Both the position numbers and the translations under genes were made by a program. Positions 31,884 through 32,762 of a DNA stretch of 32,762 nt are shown here, piece after piece (the first letter of the stretch is position 1; each line of letters starts with the position of its first letter). Source of the DNA: Bdellovibrionales bacterium. Its GTDB lineage: Bacteria > Bdellovibrionota > Bdellovibrionia > Bdellovibrionales > UBA1609. Location of the stretch: assembly GCA_013216195.1 (NCBI GenBank), contig JABSOQ010000030.1:1-32762 (forward strand), read 5' to 3'. The notes below the pieces were generated by a model. The model was not told the origin of the DNA. It saw nothing but the letters and a program-made list of their open reading frames with translations, and did not search any database.

Positions 31884-32163
31884 ACGCCCAATCGATGCTA
31901 CCTGGTCCGATCACGGCACAAATAAGAGCCGGTACAAACACCTTGGCAAGCAAGCTTCCCACGGCTGCATCCGAACCAAGCAAGGTGTTGCAAACAAACA
32001 CTATGAGCATATTCTCTCTGAAGATATGTACGACCCACTTTTGCTCGATTTCAATCAAGCCCAAAGACTGCCACGCGCTCCACTAAAAGATCCAAGAGCT
32101 GGCTACAAAGCCCTCTTCATATTCTTTTACGGCTATGATGGTAATAAGGGTTTAAACCTGTAG
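31873..32163 (+). CDS. Short L,D-transpeptidase (YkuD)-like catalytic fragment
   Basis: 96 residues. DHGTN (His14) and LGKQASHGCIRTKQG (His30, Cys32, Arg34) match the active-site half of YkuD L,D-transpeptidases, which crosslink peptidoglycan stems or attach proteins to them, with Cys as nucleophile. A full YkuD domain has about 60-80 further residues before the first His; these are absent, since a TAA lies two codons upstream of the ATG. There is no signal peptide. The ORF overlaps the repeat-protein gene by 11 bases in another frame. It is either a truncated gene, a fragment fused by frameshift to the upstream protein, or a minimal domain. The second part (YDPLLLDFNQAQRLP and on) is unfamiliar. 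Confidence 0.6.
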   Translation: MSNERPIDATWSDHGTNKSRYKHLGKQASHGCIRTKQGVANKHYEHILSEDMYDPLLLDFNQAQRLPRAPLKDPRAGYKALFIFFYGYDGNKGLNL

Positions 32164-32294
32164 AAGCTGATTTGCTGCTTCAGGAGCCATCCAAGAAGTT
32201 GTTTCCCTGAGCTGTGAGACAGATCTCGCAGATAGGGAGTCTATTGATCAGGCCTAGGCCAGCCTTCACAGAGCAACTTGAAAACGGCAGTCTC

Positions 32295-32762
32295 TCATTT
32301 GGCTCCCGATGCCCAAGAGGGCAACACAGACATGAGCTGCGGCTTTCGAGGAGAGAGCCTCGAGAATGTCAGGCTCGAAACCCTTTGAGTCAAAAAATCT
32401 AGTCCGCAATACAGCACACCCGATGCAAATGGAGGGTTGGCTTGGCTAATGCTGCCTGTACCGAAGCGAAAGCTTTCCACCCAGACCCAATTGCCCATCC
32501 AGGTTCCGTAGATCTCCATGCTCAAAGCCAGCAAGAACATCACTGAGAACAAAGTGCGCAATCTTGGTATCAACAGCATAAGCGCAAACAAAGCATATAG
32601 AACTACGCTGAACCTATCAAAATCAAAACTCCAAGCAGCGAGAGCATAGGGAGTAAAAAGCAACAAAACCCAAATATAGAGATTGGCAGGAGCTCTTTTG
32701 GCCAACCACAAGCCCGTCGCATAAAGCATCACATGCCCTGGCCCAACGAATATGGGCAAGTT
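32295..32762 (-). CDS. Membrane protein of unknown function, N-terminus beyond the window
   Basis: At least 155 residues, open to the right edge on the minus strand. The TTG in the ORF track (32759) is probably internal, since the frame continues upstream (Asn codon at 32760-32762). Hydrophobic segments: VGPGHVMLYATGLWLA, LYIWVLLLFTPYALAAW, FSVVLYALFALMLLIP and LFSVMFLLALSMEIYG. The segment GNWVWVESFRFGTGSISQANPPFASGV follows, then a basic tail with no further hydrophobic segment. It resembles small polytopic inner-membrane proteins; I cannot name a family. It converges on the YkuD-like ORF with about 130 bases between. Confidence 0.6.
   Translation of the reverse strand, partial: NLPIFVGPGHVMLYATGLWLAKRAPANLYIWVLLLFTPYALAAWSFDFDRFSVVLYALFALMLLIPRLRTLFSVMFLLALSMEIYGTWMGNWVWVESFRFGTGSISQANPPFASGVLYCGLDFLTQRVSSLTFSRLSPRKPQLMSVLPSWASGAK

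Noticed and set aside
31880-32086. Plus-strand 68-aa ORF coupled by ATGA to the repeat-protein gene
   Set aside because: The overlapping frame at 31873 carries the recognisable SHGCIR motif; this frame is low-complexity and has no family signal.

Overview
The window looks like a chromosomal segment of a Gram-negative bacterium, most likely a Bdellovibrionota-like (Bdellovibrio/Oligoflexia type) organism. This is an inference from the many secreted proteins and lipoproteins of unknown function, an outer-membrane barrel with a C-terminal Phe, a MotA/ExbB-type energised complex and dense short operons. No rRNA, tRNA, complete transposase or CRISPR array was seen. Both edges cut genes: a sirtuin at the left and a membrane protein at the right.

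Layout. 1-5874: a DNA-repair flavoured block with the sirtuin C-terminus, two consecutive photolyase/cryptochrome genes (the second is DASH type), a DUF429 RNase H-like protein, a two-gene operon of secreted unknowns on the other strand, and an SRAP/HMCES-type abasic-site protein. 5885-12535: a membrane protein, secreted proteins, an exact 8-bp tandem repeat beside a bidirectional terminator, a response regulator whose HPt-like domain has lost its histidine, a major outer-membrane barrel, and a lipoprotein gene cut by an amber codon just after its lipobox. 12668-16658: a DUF3095 nucleotidyl-cyclase-like protein, a His-rich lipoprotein, two secreted unknowns, and a methyltransferase that appears to be a lipoprotein with a His-rich linker.

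16900-20599: a cassette with a possible 47-aa ORF, an 83-aa protein, an ABC exporter with an N-terminal PH-like domain, and a DUF1854 protein. The last two belong to a pair known from cyanophycin loci, but no cyanophycin gene is present here. 20611-25532: a very large LamG/fibrinogen-like lipoprotein and two secreted unknowns. 25938-29105: a tightly overlapped three-gene operon (FHA plus zinc ribbon; MotA/TolQ/ExbB-like channel; MotB/ExbD-like coiled-coil partner). It is one of the two best candidates for an undescribed system. 29106-29735: a divergent intergenic region with strong RNA-like structure. 29736-32163: a secreted GDD-Y repeat protein overlapped by a short ORF carrying the L,D-transpeptidase SHGCIR motif.

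The candidates I rate highest are the FHA/ExbB/ExbD-like operon, the small-protein/PH-ABC/DUF1854 cassette, the amber-interrupted lipoprotein, the histidine-less HPt domain, and a LamG domain inserted inside another LamG domain. Family calls come from motif recognition by eye; no database search was run.
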